Shown here: positions 9,144 to 17,560 of the stretch, one piece after another
Layout: each line of letters opens with the position of its first letter
Numbering within the stretch: the first letter of the stretch is position 1
Source of the DNA: CBDFNC01 sp965249895
Lineage (GTDB): Bacteria > Pseudomonadota > Gammaproteobacteria > Enterobacterales > CBDFNC01
DNA: 64,000 nt
Direction: 5' to 3'
Assembly (NCBI GenBank): GCA_965249895.1
Contig: CBDFNC010000004.1
Coordinates: 806,001-870,000, forward strand
Made by a program: the position numbers and the translations under genes
Notes under the pieces: generated by a model
What the model saw: only the letters and a program-made list of their open reading frames with translations
What the model was told of the DNA's origin: nothing
The model's database searches: none

Positions 9144-9881
9144 ATGGCTCATTCCCAATGGGGACTCAAGGTCGGCCTATTAACCCCTGCAACTAACCTG
9201 ACGGTTGAATCTGAACTGTCTAATATGCGGGTCGACAATGTCACAGTATCCGCTTCCCGGATAATCATTGATTCGGTCGACTGGACCAGCCCTGAAGGGC
9301 TTCAAAACTTTGTCGAAGGTGTCAACAAGCGCCTTCCCGAAACCATAGAGCGGCTGCAATTCCAGCCTAAGTCATTACTGCTGGGCATCTCCAGCAGTAA
9401 TCTGTGGGGAGGCCTGGAAAGTAATCAGCAGATAAAAAATGATATCTATCAGCAATTCGGCATCTCACTGACCACCCCTGTTGACGCTTATGTGCAGGCT
9501 CAAAAAGAGCTGGGTTTTAAGAAAATTGGGGTTATTACGCCCTACCCTGAAATTGCAGATGAAAAAGTTGCCGAGTTTTTTGCCGAGTTTGGCGTCGAAG
9601 TGGTGCAACAAAACAGCTTCCGTTGTACTAACCCCATAGATATTGGTGAGGTAAGCGAGCCGGATCTGATTCAAATGGTCAGGAAAACAGACAGCGATGA
9701 ATGCGATGCCATCCTTCAGCTTGGAACAGATCTGCGCATGGCACGTGTTGCTTCTATTTCTGAAGAGTTCTTAGGCAAACCTGTCTTATCCGTCAATGCA
9801 ACCACCTGGTGGCACTATTTAAGACAAAACGATATTGGAACGCGATTATCGGGTTGGGGAAGTCTGCTTTCACAACATTAG
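9144..9881 (+). CDS. Asp/Glu racemase-fold protein, maleate isomerase-like, lacking both Cys
   Basis: A protein of 245 residues; I chose the ATG at 9144 with AAGGA 8 nt upstream. It resembles the maleate cis-trans isomerase/arylmalonate decarboxylase branch: KVGLLTPATNLTVESEL at the N-terminus, then GVITPYPEIADEKVAEFF, then LQLGTDLRMARVASISEEFLG. In this superfamily two Cys residues usually act as acid/base pair. Here the first position reads GISSSNLWGG (residues 81-90) and the second QLGTDLRM (192-199), so both Cys are replaced; remaining Cys161 and Cys187 are not in the usual places. Activity as a classical isomerase is therefore doubtful. It is 103 bp behind the flavoprotein gene and probably co-transcribed with it. 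Confidence 0.75.
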   Translation: MAHSQWGLKVGLLTPATNLTVESELSNMRVDNVTVSASRIIIDSVDWTSPEGLQNFVEGVNKRLPETIERLQFQPKSLLLGISSSNLWGGLESNQQIKNDIYQQFGISLTTPVDAYVQAQKELGFKKIGVITPYPEIADEKVAEFFAEFGVEVVQQNSFRCTNPIDIGEVSEPDLIQMVRKTDSDECDAILQLGTDLRMARVASISEEFLGKPVLSVNATTWWHYLRQNDIGTRLSGWGSLLSQH

Positions 9882-9987
9882 CCTGTTAATGGATTAAGCC
9901 AGCCAGCGCTACGCTGGTTTGGCTTGTTCTGTTGCCGTTCAGTTGTACGAATATCAATCCGGTGATGCTATTTATAAGGAAATCCAC

Positions 9988-11211
9988 ATGATCAACGCTA
10001 ACAATTTCTTCGTGTTATTTCCCCGACAGCTAGTAGGCTTTCTGTTAGTGATTTTTTTGGGTATCGGTGGGGCTAAGGCAACAGATCATTGGGATGGCCC
10101 GGCCGTGACTGCAAACACTCCTGCCGATATTACCGACTTTTTTGCAGTCTCTATGGCACAAAATAAGTTGTTATTAATCGTCAACGTCAACCCGGGTGCC
10201 AAGAGCAATACTCCTTTCCTTGAAAATGTCCGGTATACGGTACGTCTTCGACCAATTAGCCGATTTACCCTTGATCCGATCAAAGCCCTGGTCTCAGAGC
10301 AGGAGTTGAGGATCAACTGCCAAGTTTCGGCTAATAAATCACAATCAGAAAAGCAATCTATGGATTGCGAACTATTAAACAATGGTCAATCCGTGTTAAA
10401 GAAAAAAGTCGCTGTTAACACGATTGATGCTGACGAAAACAGTCTGTTGCGTATATATGCTGGCAACAAGGCAGACCAGTCTTTTACCGACCTGGGTCGA
10501 GTGCGTATGCCTGTATGGCGAGATGAAGGGTTCGATGACAGGCCAGGGGTCAATTCCCTGGCCGGAAAAAATGTATTAAGTCTGGTTTTCGTTGTCGATA
10601 TGCAAGCGTTTGACCATCAATATTGGGCGTTGGTGTCAGAAACTTATGCACTTCATGATCATAAAACGGGTAACAATGAACAAAGAATTGACCGCATGGG
10701 CAGATTGGAAGTCACTGTATTCATTGTCAGAAATGATGAACTAAAGGACTCATGGAATCGGGAAGATACCTTTAAGCTTGATCCAAACAATATCAGTCGC
10801 TATCGCAAAGAACTGCAGGCTGGTCTTAGTCGACTGGATGACTTTGAAAAGCGTTTAGACAATAAAAGCTCGCTCGATTGGCCCATCCCCCACCCTATGA
10901 TTGATTTATTTCTCGATGATTTTCTGATTTTAAATACCCAGCGACACTATCGTCCCAGTGAAACAGGTGTAACTGAACAATCGCCAAATAATTACAATTA
11001 TTTGGCGATTGAGCGTGCTTTATTGCTAGAGAACAAAACAGAGCAGATGGGTGGAAGGCTACCCAATGAAGACGTGATTAAATCCATGATGACGCTATTG
11101 ATAAATGGTAAAGACAGACCCGTACCAAACAGGGGCGTAGGTGTTCATGCGCCGGATAAACCTGCGACAGATGAATTTCCGTATTTACAAGATCCCACCC
11201 GACATAATTAG
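9988..11211 (+). CDS. DUF4331-like exported protein
   Basis: A protein of 407 residues. The ATG at 9988 has TAAGGA 7 nt upstream and opens a signal peptide (hydrophobic LVGFLLVIFLGIGG, cleavage near AKA-TDHWDG). The mature N-terminus DHWDGPAVTANTPADITDFFAV matches the start of DUF4331 proteins, a poorly understood secreted family. No enzyme motif is evident. It sits between the racemase-fold gene and a lipoprotein amidohydrolase, so the second half of the operon acts outside the cytoplasm. Confidence 0.72.
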   Translation: MINANNFFVLFPRQLVGFLLVIFLGIGGAKATDHWDGPAVTANTPADITDFFAVSMAQNKLLLIVNVNPGAKSNTPFLENVRYTVRLRPISRFTLDPIKALVSEQELRINCQVSANKSQSEKQSMDCELLNNGQSVLKKKVAVNTIDADENSLLRIYAGNKADQSFTDLGRVRMPVWRDEGFDDRPGVNSLAGKNVLSLVFVVDMQAFDHQYWALVSETYALHDHKTGNNEQRIDRMGRLEVTVFIVRNDELKDSWNREDTFKLDPNNISRYRKELQAGLSRLDDFEKRLDNKSSLDWPIPHPMIDLFLDDFLILNTQRHYRPSETGVTEQSPNNYNYLAIERALLLENKTEQMGGRLPNEDVIKSMMTLLINGKDRPVPNRGVGVHAPDKPATDEFPYLQDPTRHN

Positions 11212-11249
11212 TTGCTTCTTTAATTAACGAAACACATTTTGGAGTCATT

Positions 11250-12335
11250 ATGAAGTTAACCTTTATACCTATTCTCATACTGTTATTAGCGGCTTGTACC
11301 ACGTTACCCAATCAAACGGACGTGAAGGACAAAAGTGAAGAGCAAGATGTCGCTTGTTACAACCGCGAAACCATGGGGCATCTATTCAAAGTTGATAGCC
11401 ACCTGCATTTTCAACCTTTTGGTGGTGAACAAATTCCGCACCAGACGATGATGTCTTACTTACAACGAATGGGGATTGAACATGCCAATATGTATGGCAT
11501 TGGCCAAACTCTCCCCTACCGCTCCGGTTGCAGCTATTACCTTGATTGTCCAGGCGTACCTGTCACACCAAGCATGAGAAATGACTTTATTAACGCTAAT
11601 CAGAGCCTATTTAACTCTGAGAATAAAACCCAACTGACTGTGTCGATGACATTTTTAGATTTAGCTAACCCTGAAAGCATACTTCAGCGAATTCAATTGT
11701 TAGATCAAGAATATCCCGGCTTGTATCGGTGGGCGGGCGAAGTCAACCTGGTTAAACAGGCGCTGTTTGCCAACGGTCATAAACCCGTTACTGAGGATGA
11801 AATCAAACGCTGGACAGCATTTATGCCTGTTTTGCAACAGAGATCGATCCCACTCGGTTTGCATGCCGATCTCGGCAATAACGACAACAATACCGAATAT
11901 CTTCACCTGATGAAGACGGTGCTAGAGACTTATCAGGATAACAAAATCATATGGTTACATATGGGACTGTCGAAAGAGCTGACAAACATAGAGCCGGATA
12001 AGCATATTGCCATCCTGCAAGAACTACTCGACCAATATCCGCATCTGATGATCGACTTATCCTGGCGAGTTATTTACGACAACTACTTTCAATACCCGGA
12101 AAAACGTACAAAATATGTCGAGTTTATTAATAACAACTACGACCGTTTCCTGACGGGAACAGACTTTGTCGCAGCTGGCAATAAAACCTTCGAGGTATAC
12201 CAAGAGGAGGTTAAGTACACCAGTTATATCAACGGCTTTCTTGATGACAGAGCGTTTAGGCACGTGGCATTGGGGTTGAACTACTATCGCTTGATGGGCA
12301 TCAATAAAACGGTAGCACCGATTTGTTCAATTTAA
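11250..12335 (+). CDS. Amidohydrolase-family lipoprotein
   Basis: A protein of 361 residues with a lipoprotein signal (FIPILILLLAAC, lipobox LAAC, Cys16). The rest is a TIM-barrel metal hydrolase of the amidohydrolase-2 type: VDSHLHF near residue 50 is the metal HxH, LGLHADLG and IIWLHMGLS carry further histidines, and LTGTDFVA near the end gives the usual metal Asp. These enzymes hydrolyse or decarboxylate small ring or carboxylate compounds. The protein should be anchored in the envelope. GGAG precedes the ATG; it follows the DUF4331 gene by 38 bp. Confidence 0.75.
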   Translation: MKLTFIPILILLLAACTTLPNQTDVKDKSEEQDVACYNRETMGHLFKVDSHLHFQPFGGEQIPHQTMMSYLQRMGIEHANMYGIGQTLPYRSGCSYYLDCPGVPVTPSMRNDFINANQSLFNSENKTQLTVSMTFLDLANPESILQRIQLLDQEYPGLYRWAGEVNLVKQALFANGHKPVTEDEIKRWTAFMPVLQQRSIPLGLHADLGNNDNNTEYLHLMKTVLETYQDNKIIWLHMGLSKELTNIEPDKHIAILQELLDQYPHLMIDLSWRVIYDNYFQYPEKRTKYVEFINNNYDRFLTGTDFVAAGNKTFEVYQEEVKYTSYINGFLDDRAFRHVALGLNYYRLMGINKTVAPICSI

Positions 12336-12533
12336 TGCCAGGCTGATAACCTAAAGCGGCTAGCTGAAACCAGAGGATAATCTTGACTTTTTCATGCTCT
12401 GATTATCACATAATTAACACCATAGATACGATTGTCGTACTGAAAGATGAGCAATTTAAACCGGGACGACCTATTTTGGAGCAACACAGACGGCAAGGCC
12501 TTGAGCCTCGGCTGCACAAGTATATATGAGATG

Positions 12534-12557
12534 AAGCAGGGACAGGCCCTGCTTTTT
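12534..12557. terminator. Bidirectional intrinsic terminator
   Basis: AAGCAGGG / CCCTGCTT stem with a 5-nt loop and a T-run (TTTTT) on the plus strand. It lies between the converging amidohydrolase and GST genes. Confidence 0.75.
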
Positions 12558-12563
12558 CCAACG

Positions 12564-13223
12564 TTAAGCGTCGGCGAGGTAGCTGTTTTTGTCGTTCAAA
12601 TAATTCATATAAACCTCATCAAACTCGGAGATCACTGACTTTTGCACAAATTCCAGGTTCAGCAATAGCTCACTCAAAGCGGACAGTTTCGGGAATTCTG
12701 AGAGGTAATTGTTACCAAACTGCTTCGTATATACGTCCAATCGGGTAAATAAGGGTGCTAATGCCGTATCTACGAGTGACATTGAAGCTCCATTAAAATA
12801 TCCATCACCGGCCACTTTGTTTTCCAAAACCTGCAGTTTATCTGTTAGCGCGACACTGCGATCTTCAAAATCACTTTTATTATCAGCAATAGACATCATA
12901 TGTTGGCTCATCAGTAGCTGACTCGCGTATTCAATCCAGCCTCTATCTTTGGCCTTGTTAACGGGCTCGACAGGCATTAACGGATCAGGGCTGATTTCAT
13001 CGAGAAATTCGTTGATAACCGCTGACTCAAATAATATCTCGTCCCCGTATCTGACCACAGGAACCTTACCTAAAGGGGATATTTTTAAAAACCAGTCAGG
13101 TTTATCGGCCAAATCGATATAGGTGATTTTAAAATCTATCTGCTTTTTAAGCAGGGTAATAACCGAACGCTGAACGAAAGGACAAATATTGAAGCTAATT
13201 AGTTCTATTGTTTGCAGTGACAT
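12564..13223 (-). CDS. Glutathione S-transferase family protein
   Basis: A protein of 219 residues. I took the ATG at 13221-13223 because AGAGGA lies 9 nt upstream. The N-terminal thioredoxin fold reads IELISFNICPFVQRSVITLL with a Cys-Pro-Phe active-site segment, then GKVPVVRYGDEILFESAVINEFLDE, the cis-Pro and glutathione-binding Glu-Ser of GSTs. An all-helical C-terminal domain follows. The sequence is closest in pattern to GSTs with a catalytic Cys (omega/stringent-starvation type). It lies 17 bp behind the redoxin gene and is probably co-transcribed with it, suggesting a thiol-redox or detoxification role. Confidence 0.85.
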   Translation of the reverse strand: MSLQTIELISFNICPFVQRSVITLLKKQIDFKITYIDLADKPDWFLKISPLGKVPVVRYGDEILFESAVINEFLDEISPDPLMPVEPVNKAKDRGWIEYASQLLMSQHMMSIADNKSDFEDRSVALTDKLQVLENKVAGDGYFNGASMSLVDTALAPLFTRLDVYTKQFGNNYLSEFPKLSALSELLLNLEFVQKSVISEFDEVYMNYLNDKNSYLADA

Positions 13224-13240
13224 TTTTTGAATTCCTCTGA

Positions 13241-13798
13241 CTATACTTTCCATTTGATATTGCAGCCTATACTCGGCTTCTGTCGTTCTGATACCGATTC
13301 TCCCGCCAACAAGCTAGCAATCGCATCGCGTAAATCTGCCCCAGTTACCGGAATACCATTTCCTGGTCTGGCGTCGTCCAGTTGGCCACGATAGACCAAT
13401 TCAAGCTTATCATCGAACAGAAAGAAATCGGGGGTACAAGCTGCCAGATAGGCTTTCGCGGTTTGCTGTGTTTGATCATATAGATATGGGAAGGTATACC
13501 CCAGGGTTTTGGCTTTTTCAGCCATCTGTATTGGACCATCCTGTGGATAAGCATCAGCATCATTGGAGCTGATCGCGATAATTGAGAGGTCACTGTCCAT
13601 GTAATCACGGCCCAATTGAGCCAGAGCCGAATTGATATTTAATACGAATGGACAGTGGTTGCAAATAAACATTACCAGTGTCCCTTTTCTACCCATTAGC
13701 TGTTGTAAGCTTTTATGCTCACCATCAAGGGGATCTAGCAGGTTGAAATCTGGTGCTTTATTGGCTAAGGCCATCATATTGGAAGGAGTTAGAGACAT
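13241..13798 (-). CDS. Thioredoxin-like redoxin (AhpC/TSA superfamily)
   Basis: A protein of 185 residues with the thioredoxin-fold pattern APDFNLLDPLDG...LVMFICNHCPFV and later AACTPDFFLFD with cis-Pro and DLRDAIASLLAGE. CNHC is a CxxC-type redox pair; CNHCPF is typical of the PRX-like group of thioredoxin proteins. It is the first gene of a two-gene unit with the GST. The upstream region carries a perfect 16-bp palindrome at 13857-13872. Confidence 0.85.
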   Translation of the reverse strand: MSLTPSNMMALANKAPDFNLLDPLDGEHKSLQQLMGRKGTLVMFICNHCPFVLNINSALAQLGRDYMDSDLSIIAISSNDADAYPQDGPIQMAEKAKTLGYTFPYLYDQTQQTAKAYLAACTPDFFLFDDKLELVYRGQLDDARPGNGIPVTGADLRDAIASLLAGESVSERQKPSIGCNIKWKV

Positions 13799-13856
13799 AT
13801 AAATTACCTCTCCTGGTCATTAATTAATTGTTCGTCCTAAAGCAGACTAATCATTT

Positions 13857-13872
13857 TTGAACAATTGTTCAA
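13857..13872. promoter_or_regulatory. Perfect 16-bp palindrome, possible operator
   Basis: TTGAACAATTGTTCAA is a perfect palindrome 59 bp upstream of the redoxin start codon, in an AT-rich promoter region. It is the kind of site a TetR- or MarR-family repressor would bind; no such regulator gene is adjacent. Confidence 0.5.
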
Positions 13873-14632
13873 TTAAATAATCAGTAAATTCGAAACATAT
13901 ATATCAATGAGATAATGTAGCATCACGCATTGTAAATGGGGGTCAGAATAACTACCAACAAGCAATGTCAACTGAACTGGTTAGGATGGGGAAAAAACAA
14001 ATTTATGAATTCACGCTGAACTTTGGATCCAACTCGCTCTGTCACGTAAGACCCGGCAACCCTCTGCTTGCAGTAACCGCCCGAGTCTATTTATGTATCG
14101 TACTATCCCTTAACAGCTTAAGAATCGCTGGATATTATGATGGGCTTTAAACCTCCATGGTTGGAGTTATGTCCCTTATCGTGGCTAAGTAGCTTCTTAG
14201 TTTATCGCTAATAAGTTTCAGCCGTTTTTTGCCTGCCTTTCAACCGCTCTTCAAGAGTCGCCTAGCAGCCCCTTTATTTCATCGTTTCTGTACAAGAGTA
14301 TCTTGGCCAACGGCTTCCCAAAGATAATGCTGAACATCATGAAGGCCTCATCGAGATACCAAGTGTCACTTAACTGTACGTTTAAGCGAATTTAAGCCAC
14401 CAATATTGGTTAGCTTCATAAAAATGTTAATCCTCCTAGCAGCCGAGAGAGTCTCGACGTCACGAAAACTAAATGTAAACCAGTGATAAAGCAGCTTAAA
14501 TAAATCGTGGGAGGGACAAGTAGGTCATTTAACAACCAATGGCTACGCTTTTACTCAGAGGTAGTGTTTTAAATTAATTTTAACGAGATTTCTGTGAAAA
14601 GAATATAAGCGAAGTTATCTTTTCGTTCAATC
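13873..14632. other. Intergenic region, no gene supported
   Basis: 760 bases without a convincing coding frame or RNA gene. It borders the transposon-end sequence and may contain degraded mobile DNA. Confidence 0.4.
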
Positions 14633-14744
14633 TTATGACAACTTATGGTGCAACTGGGTGGCAACCAATCGATTTTTCGCAGGGGCTTATATCGACTTCT
14701 GATCCAAGCATTTGGGCTGTCGTGTGAACTAGTTTATGGTGACA
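14633..14744 (-). repeat. Tn7-like right-end sequence, second copy
   Basis: Two segments match the transposon end next to ffs at 48.5 kb. CATTTGGGCTGTCGTGTGAAC followed by TTATGGTGACA (14709-14744) resembles 48470-48520 with one internal deletion, ending in the same TTATGGTGACA tip. In addition 14634-14666 (ATGACA, CTTATGGTG, then TGGGTGGCAACC) resembles the end-plus-ffs junction at 48502-48535. The first segment directly abuts the broken IS630 transposase. Interpretation as the left edge of the island is an inference. Confidence 0.5.
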
Positions 14745-15195
14745 TTGACAAGTACGGTGGTAGCTTTATCATTGTGACGTTAGGGAAAGCATCGGTAAGC
14801 TCGGCTGCATGCCGACCTGCACCATCCATAACGACCACCGCATATCTTCCCGGTTCTGTTGCCTTTGAGATCTATTCAAGGTGGAGGAGCATGATATCTT
14901 TATTTACCCAAGGGGAAATCAATGCTTCCGTCTAGCCTGTCGCAGGGCAAACGGCCCCAACTACATCGCTATATTCGAATTGCTGCTGTAGCAGCGCGCG
15001 AGGTCGACAGCCCTTCTTAGGCCAAACCCGCGTCGTCGTATTTTGCTGACCAAAACGAGCTTCATCCTGAAACCAAACATCGAAAATGATCCACACTGAT
15101 GTTTCCGGGGGTGTTAAGGACGTTTCCAGTTGGACGTTTTTTAAAAGCGTCTTGCGCATCGCTGGATTACTTTGGGGGTTTTGAGCGGCTGGTTA
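14745..15195 (-). pseudogene. IS630-family transposase remnant 1
   Basis: Minus-strand translation gives VWFQDEARFGQQNTTTRVW, QQQFEYSDVVGAVCPATG, then after an in-frame stop ALISPWVNKDIMLLHLE, another stop, and GRYAVVVMDGAGRHAAELTD with the DDE-domain Asp, then KLPPY. This is the catalytic domain of an IS630-type transposase. It has two in-frame stops, no N-terminal part, and is cut after LPPY where the transposon-end sequence begins. The upstream segment still shows homology to the copy at 29.5 kb in a shifted frame. Confidence 0.82.
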
Positions 15196-15720
15196 TCAAG
15201 GAAAATCGCCATTTTTTCTATTAAAACGCGGAAAAATAACTCGAATTAAGCCCAAAGTAATGCTCCCTTATTAACACCTCTCTCAATCTTCAGATGTAAA
15301 TGACTAACAGTAACTGCGTTAAATGAATTGCATTTGGGAAAAACCAACCACAATGGTCGGAAGATTCTCCATTTATACCAAAAGTATAATTCACCAAAAT
15401 AACAACCATTCGCAACTTACTTAATATTACAGTTATAGCTAATAAATCAGAGTGGGAATAGAAGGTCCAGGGCAAAGCCTACCCCATTAAGATGAGATTA
15501 CAGGCTTAGCTGAAATAGTTCTGGCGGTGTGCAGTAAGGGAAAAGGGGAAATGGCCAATATACCATATAATCCATTAACTTTAGCTAAATTACCTTATTT
15601 AATATCACTAAACCCACCAGTACCTTTATAAAATATCGCTATTGTCATTGTCATTTATAGTTCATTAAGTTAAATTCCTCCGGCGTTTTTACTAAATATT
15701 CACAAAAAGTTTACAAACTA
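15196..15720. other. Leader/promoter region of the biosynthetic cluster
   Basis: 525 AT-rich bases without a convincing gene. The promoter of the biosynthetic operon should lie here; I could not pick out a clear sigma-70 box or operator, and no regulator gene is present in the cluster. Confidence 0.4.
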
Positions 15721-16806
15721 ATGTTGCCAGTGGAGGGTGCTGTGTTTGATGAAGTTAGCTGTCCAGAAAAAGTCCAGGTTACTCAGGGAGCGGACATTGC
15801 TGCCTTTATGAGGGAAGTGTTTTCTCTCAACCAAAATGAACTGGATAGAATCAACAACGACTATAAGTTACGTGCCCGTGTAATGCGTACTACCCGGGAA
15901 ATGATCAAGCAAGCTGCCACCAATTCTCAGGCCGCAGATCAGATGCATTCTGCATTAGCCGCATTTTTTGAATATCAATATTCAATACCGGAAGCATCAC
16001 AAGCGGGGCGTTTCTTTGGTGGCGTGGCAGCAGATATGGCGTCAGATTTGATGCGAGGCTTGCTTTCTCACGAGGAGCAATATCTAGATTCGCAAAGTTT
16101 GGCAAATATGCCCAGAAGTGGCACCGAATTCGTTTCTTGGTTGCGCAAGAAAGTGCATTCACACCCTGTATACAAGCATCCTATTTACACTCCGTTTATA
16201 GCCCAAGAAGCGACACGTGAAAACCTGAAATATTTTTTTGCTCAGGAAACAACGCTTGATCCCAAATTTGATGACTGTTTAGCGCTAATGCAACTAGGTA
16301 CTTCTGGCGTGATAAAAATGGAGATTGCCCACAATTATTGGGACGAAATGGGCAATGGCAAACCAGAAGAAGTGCATACAGTGCTTTTCAATCATGTGAT
16401 GAGTGAACTTGAGATTACTCCTGAATATGTTCAGGAAACCCTTAGCACGCTATCGAAGGCTTCCGGTAATCTTTCCGCTGGCCTCTGCTTTGAGCGCGAA
16501 CATTTCTATAAGGCCATTGGATATTTTGGTGTGTCGGAATATCTTGCGCCATCACGGTTCAAACAAATCCTCAAAGGGTTCCATCGTCTGGGCTTCTCAG
16601 ACCGTTCCAACCTCTACCATGACCTTCATATTTCAGTAGATGCGAGGCACGCCCAAGGCTGGTTTTTCAATGTCGTCGCGCCACTGGTCGATAAGAGCGA
16701 ACACGCAGCGCAAGAAATAGCACGAGGAGCCCTATACCGACTCAACAACTCTGCTCGATATTTGGATGCAGCACTTACTTATATGAAGGAACAAAATTGT
16801 GACTAA
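15721..16806 (+). CDS. Heme-oxygenase-like diiron oxidase (HDO family)
   Basis: A protein of 361 residues, or 354 if the GTG at 15742 is used; GGAGG sits just before that GTG, while ATG 15721 has no ribosome site. It belongs to the iron-containing redox enzymes with a heme-oxygenase-like fold (relatives: SznF central domain, UndA, BesC), which use a labile diiron centre and O2 for N-oxygenation, desaturation or C-C cleavage of amino or fatty acids. Numbered from ATG, candidate ligands are Glu176, Glu201, Glu209 and His219 (KMEIAHNYWDEMGNG...H), and the trio His303-Asp307-His310 in HISVDARH, the usual spacing of the third helix. It overlaps the following methyltransferase gene by 8 bp. First gene of the cluster. 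Confidence 0.8.
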   Translation: MLPVEGAVFDEVSCPEKVQVTQGADIAAFMREVFSLNQNELDRINNDYKLRARVMRTTREMIKQAATNSQAADQMHSALAAFFEYQYSIPEASQAGRFFGGVAADMASDLMRGLLSHEEQYLDSQSLANMPRSGTEFVSWLRKKVHSHPVYKHPIYTPFIAQEATRENLKYFFAQETTLDPKFDDCLALMQLGTSGVIKMEIAHNYWDEMGNGKPEEVHTVLFNHVMSELEITPEYVQETLSTLSKASGNLSAGLCFEREHFYKAIGYFGVSEYLAPSRFKQILKGFHRLGFSDRSNLYHDLHISVDARHAQGWFFNVVAPLVDKSEHAAQEIARGALYRLNNSARYLDAALTYMKEQNCD

Positions 16807-17551
16807 TGATTATTGGGAAGCCGAAGATTACGCCAATCATGCAAGCTATGTTTCACAGCTAAGCCAGCAGGTGATGAAGGACCTTTCGCCGAGTAAAGGC
16901 GAGGCAATCCTTGACCTTGGCTGTGGCGACGGCGAATTGGCTAAAGTGATGGCTGACTTGGGCTGTCAGGTCGTAGGAGTAGACGCCAGCCAGAATTTGA
17001 TTGACGTGGCCCTTAGTCGTGGCATTGACGCTCGGGTAATGGATGCACAAGAGATCGATTTTGATAGTGATTTTGATGCTGCTTTTTCCAATGCAGCGTT
17101 GCATTGGATGCCCAGACAGGAAGAGCTAGTACATAGAGTGTATAAGGCGTTAAAGCCCGGCGGGCGATTTGTTGCTGAGATGGGCGGCCAGGGCAATATC
17201 GCTAAAGTTTGCGGCGCCCTGTCGACTGCACTCTCCGAAATAGGTGAAGACTTCGCTTCACGCAATCCTTGGGTTTTCCCTTCAGACCAGGAATACCAAG
17301 CGCTGTTGCAGGAGGCTGGATTCACGGTCAAAAAAGTGGTTTTACGCGATAGGCCCACTTTGTTACCCACGGATGTGCGGGGCTGGATGGTGACTTTTAC
17401 CAAAGAGATGCTCTCAGATCTGGACGAGTCCACTTGTCAGCAGGTGATAGATCGTATGGTTGAAATATGTCGTCCCGAACTATGTGATGCCGATAATAAT
17501 TGGACGGTGGACTATAGACGGCTGAACTTTATCGCCATAAAAGAAGTTTAG
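16799..17551 (+). CDS. SAM-dependent methyltransferase (class I) 1
   Basis: A protein of 250 residues starting at GTG 16799 with AAGGA upstream, overlapping the oxidase gene. Motif I is AILDLGCGDGELA; acidic motif II is VVGVDASQNLID; then AAFSNAALHWM and LKPGGRFVAEMGG follow. The pattern is close to trans-aconitate methyltransferase-type enzymes, which methylate carboxylates, but the class also includes N- and C-methyltransferases. The C-terminal half contains the substrate lid. It is one of two methyltransferases in the cluster, so the product probably carries at least one methyl group or passes through a masked ester. Confidence 0.88.
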   Translation: MTNDYWEAEDYANHASYVSQLSQQVMKDLSPSKGEAILDLGCGDGELAKVMADLGCQVVGVDASQNLIDVALSRGIDARVMDAQEIDFDSDFDAAFSNAALHWMPRQEELVHRVYKALKPGGRFVAEMGGQGNIAKVCGALSTALSEIGEDFASRNPWVFPSDQEYQALLQEAGFTVKKVVLRDRPTLLPTDVRGWMVTFTKEMLSDLDESTCQQVIDRMVEICRPELCDADNNWTVDYRRLNFIAIKEV

Positions 17552-17560
17552 GGGAAGCTG

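Noticed and set aside
12447..12638. 63-codon plus-strand frame between the amidohydrolase and GST genes
   Set aside because: It overlaps a strong terminator and the GST 3' end, and its sequence resembles no known family.
13965..14150. 61-codon plus-strand frame in the gap before the island
   Set aside because: No ribosome site, no recognisable motif, and poor coding character.
14645..14935. 96-codon plus-strand frame
   Set aside because: It is antisense to the IS630 remnant and the transposon end.
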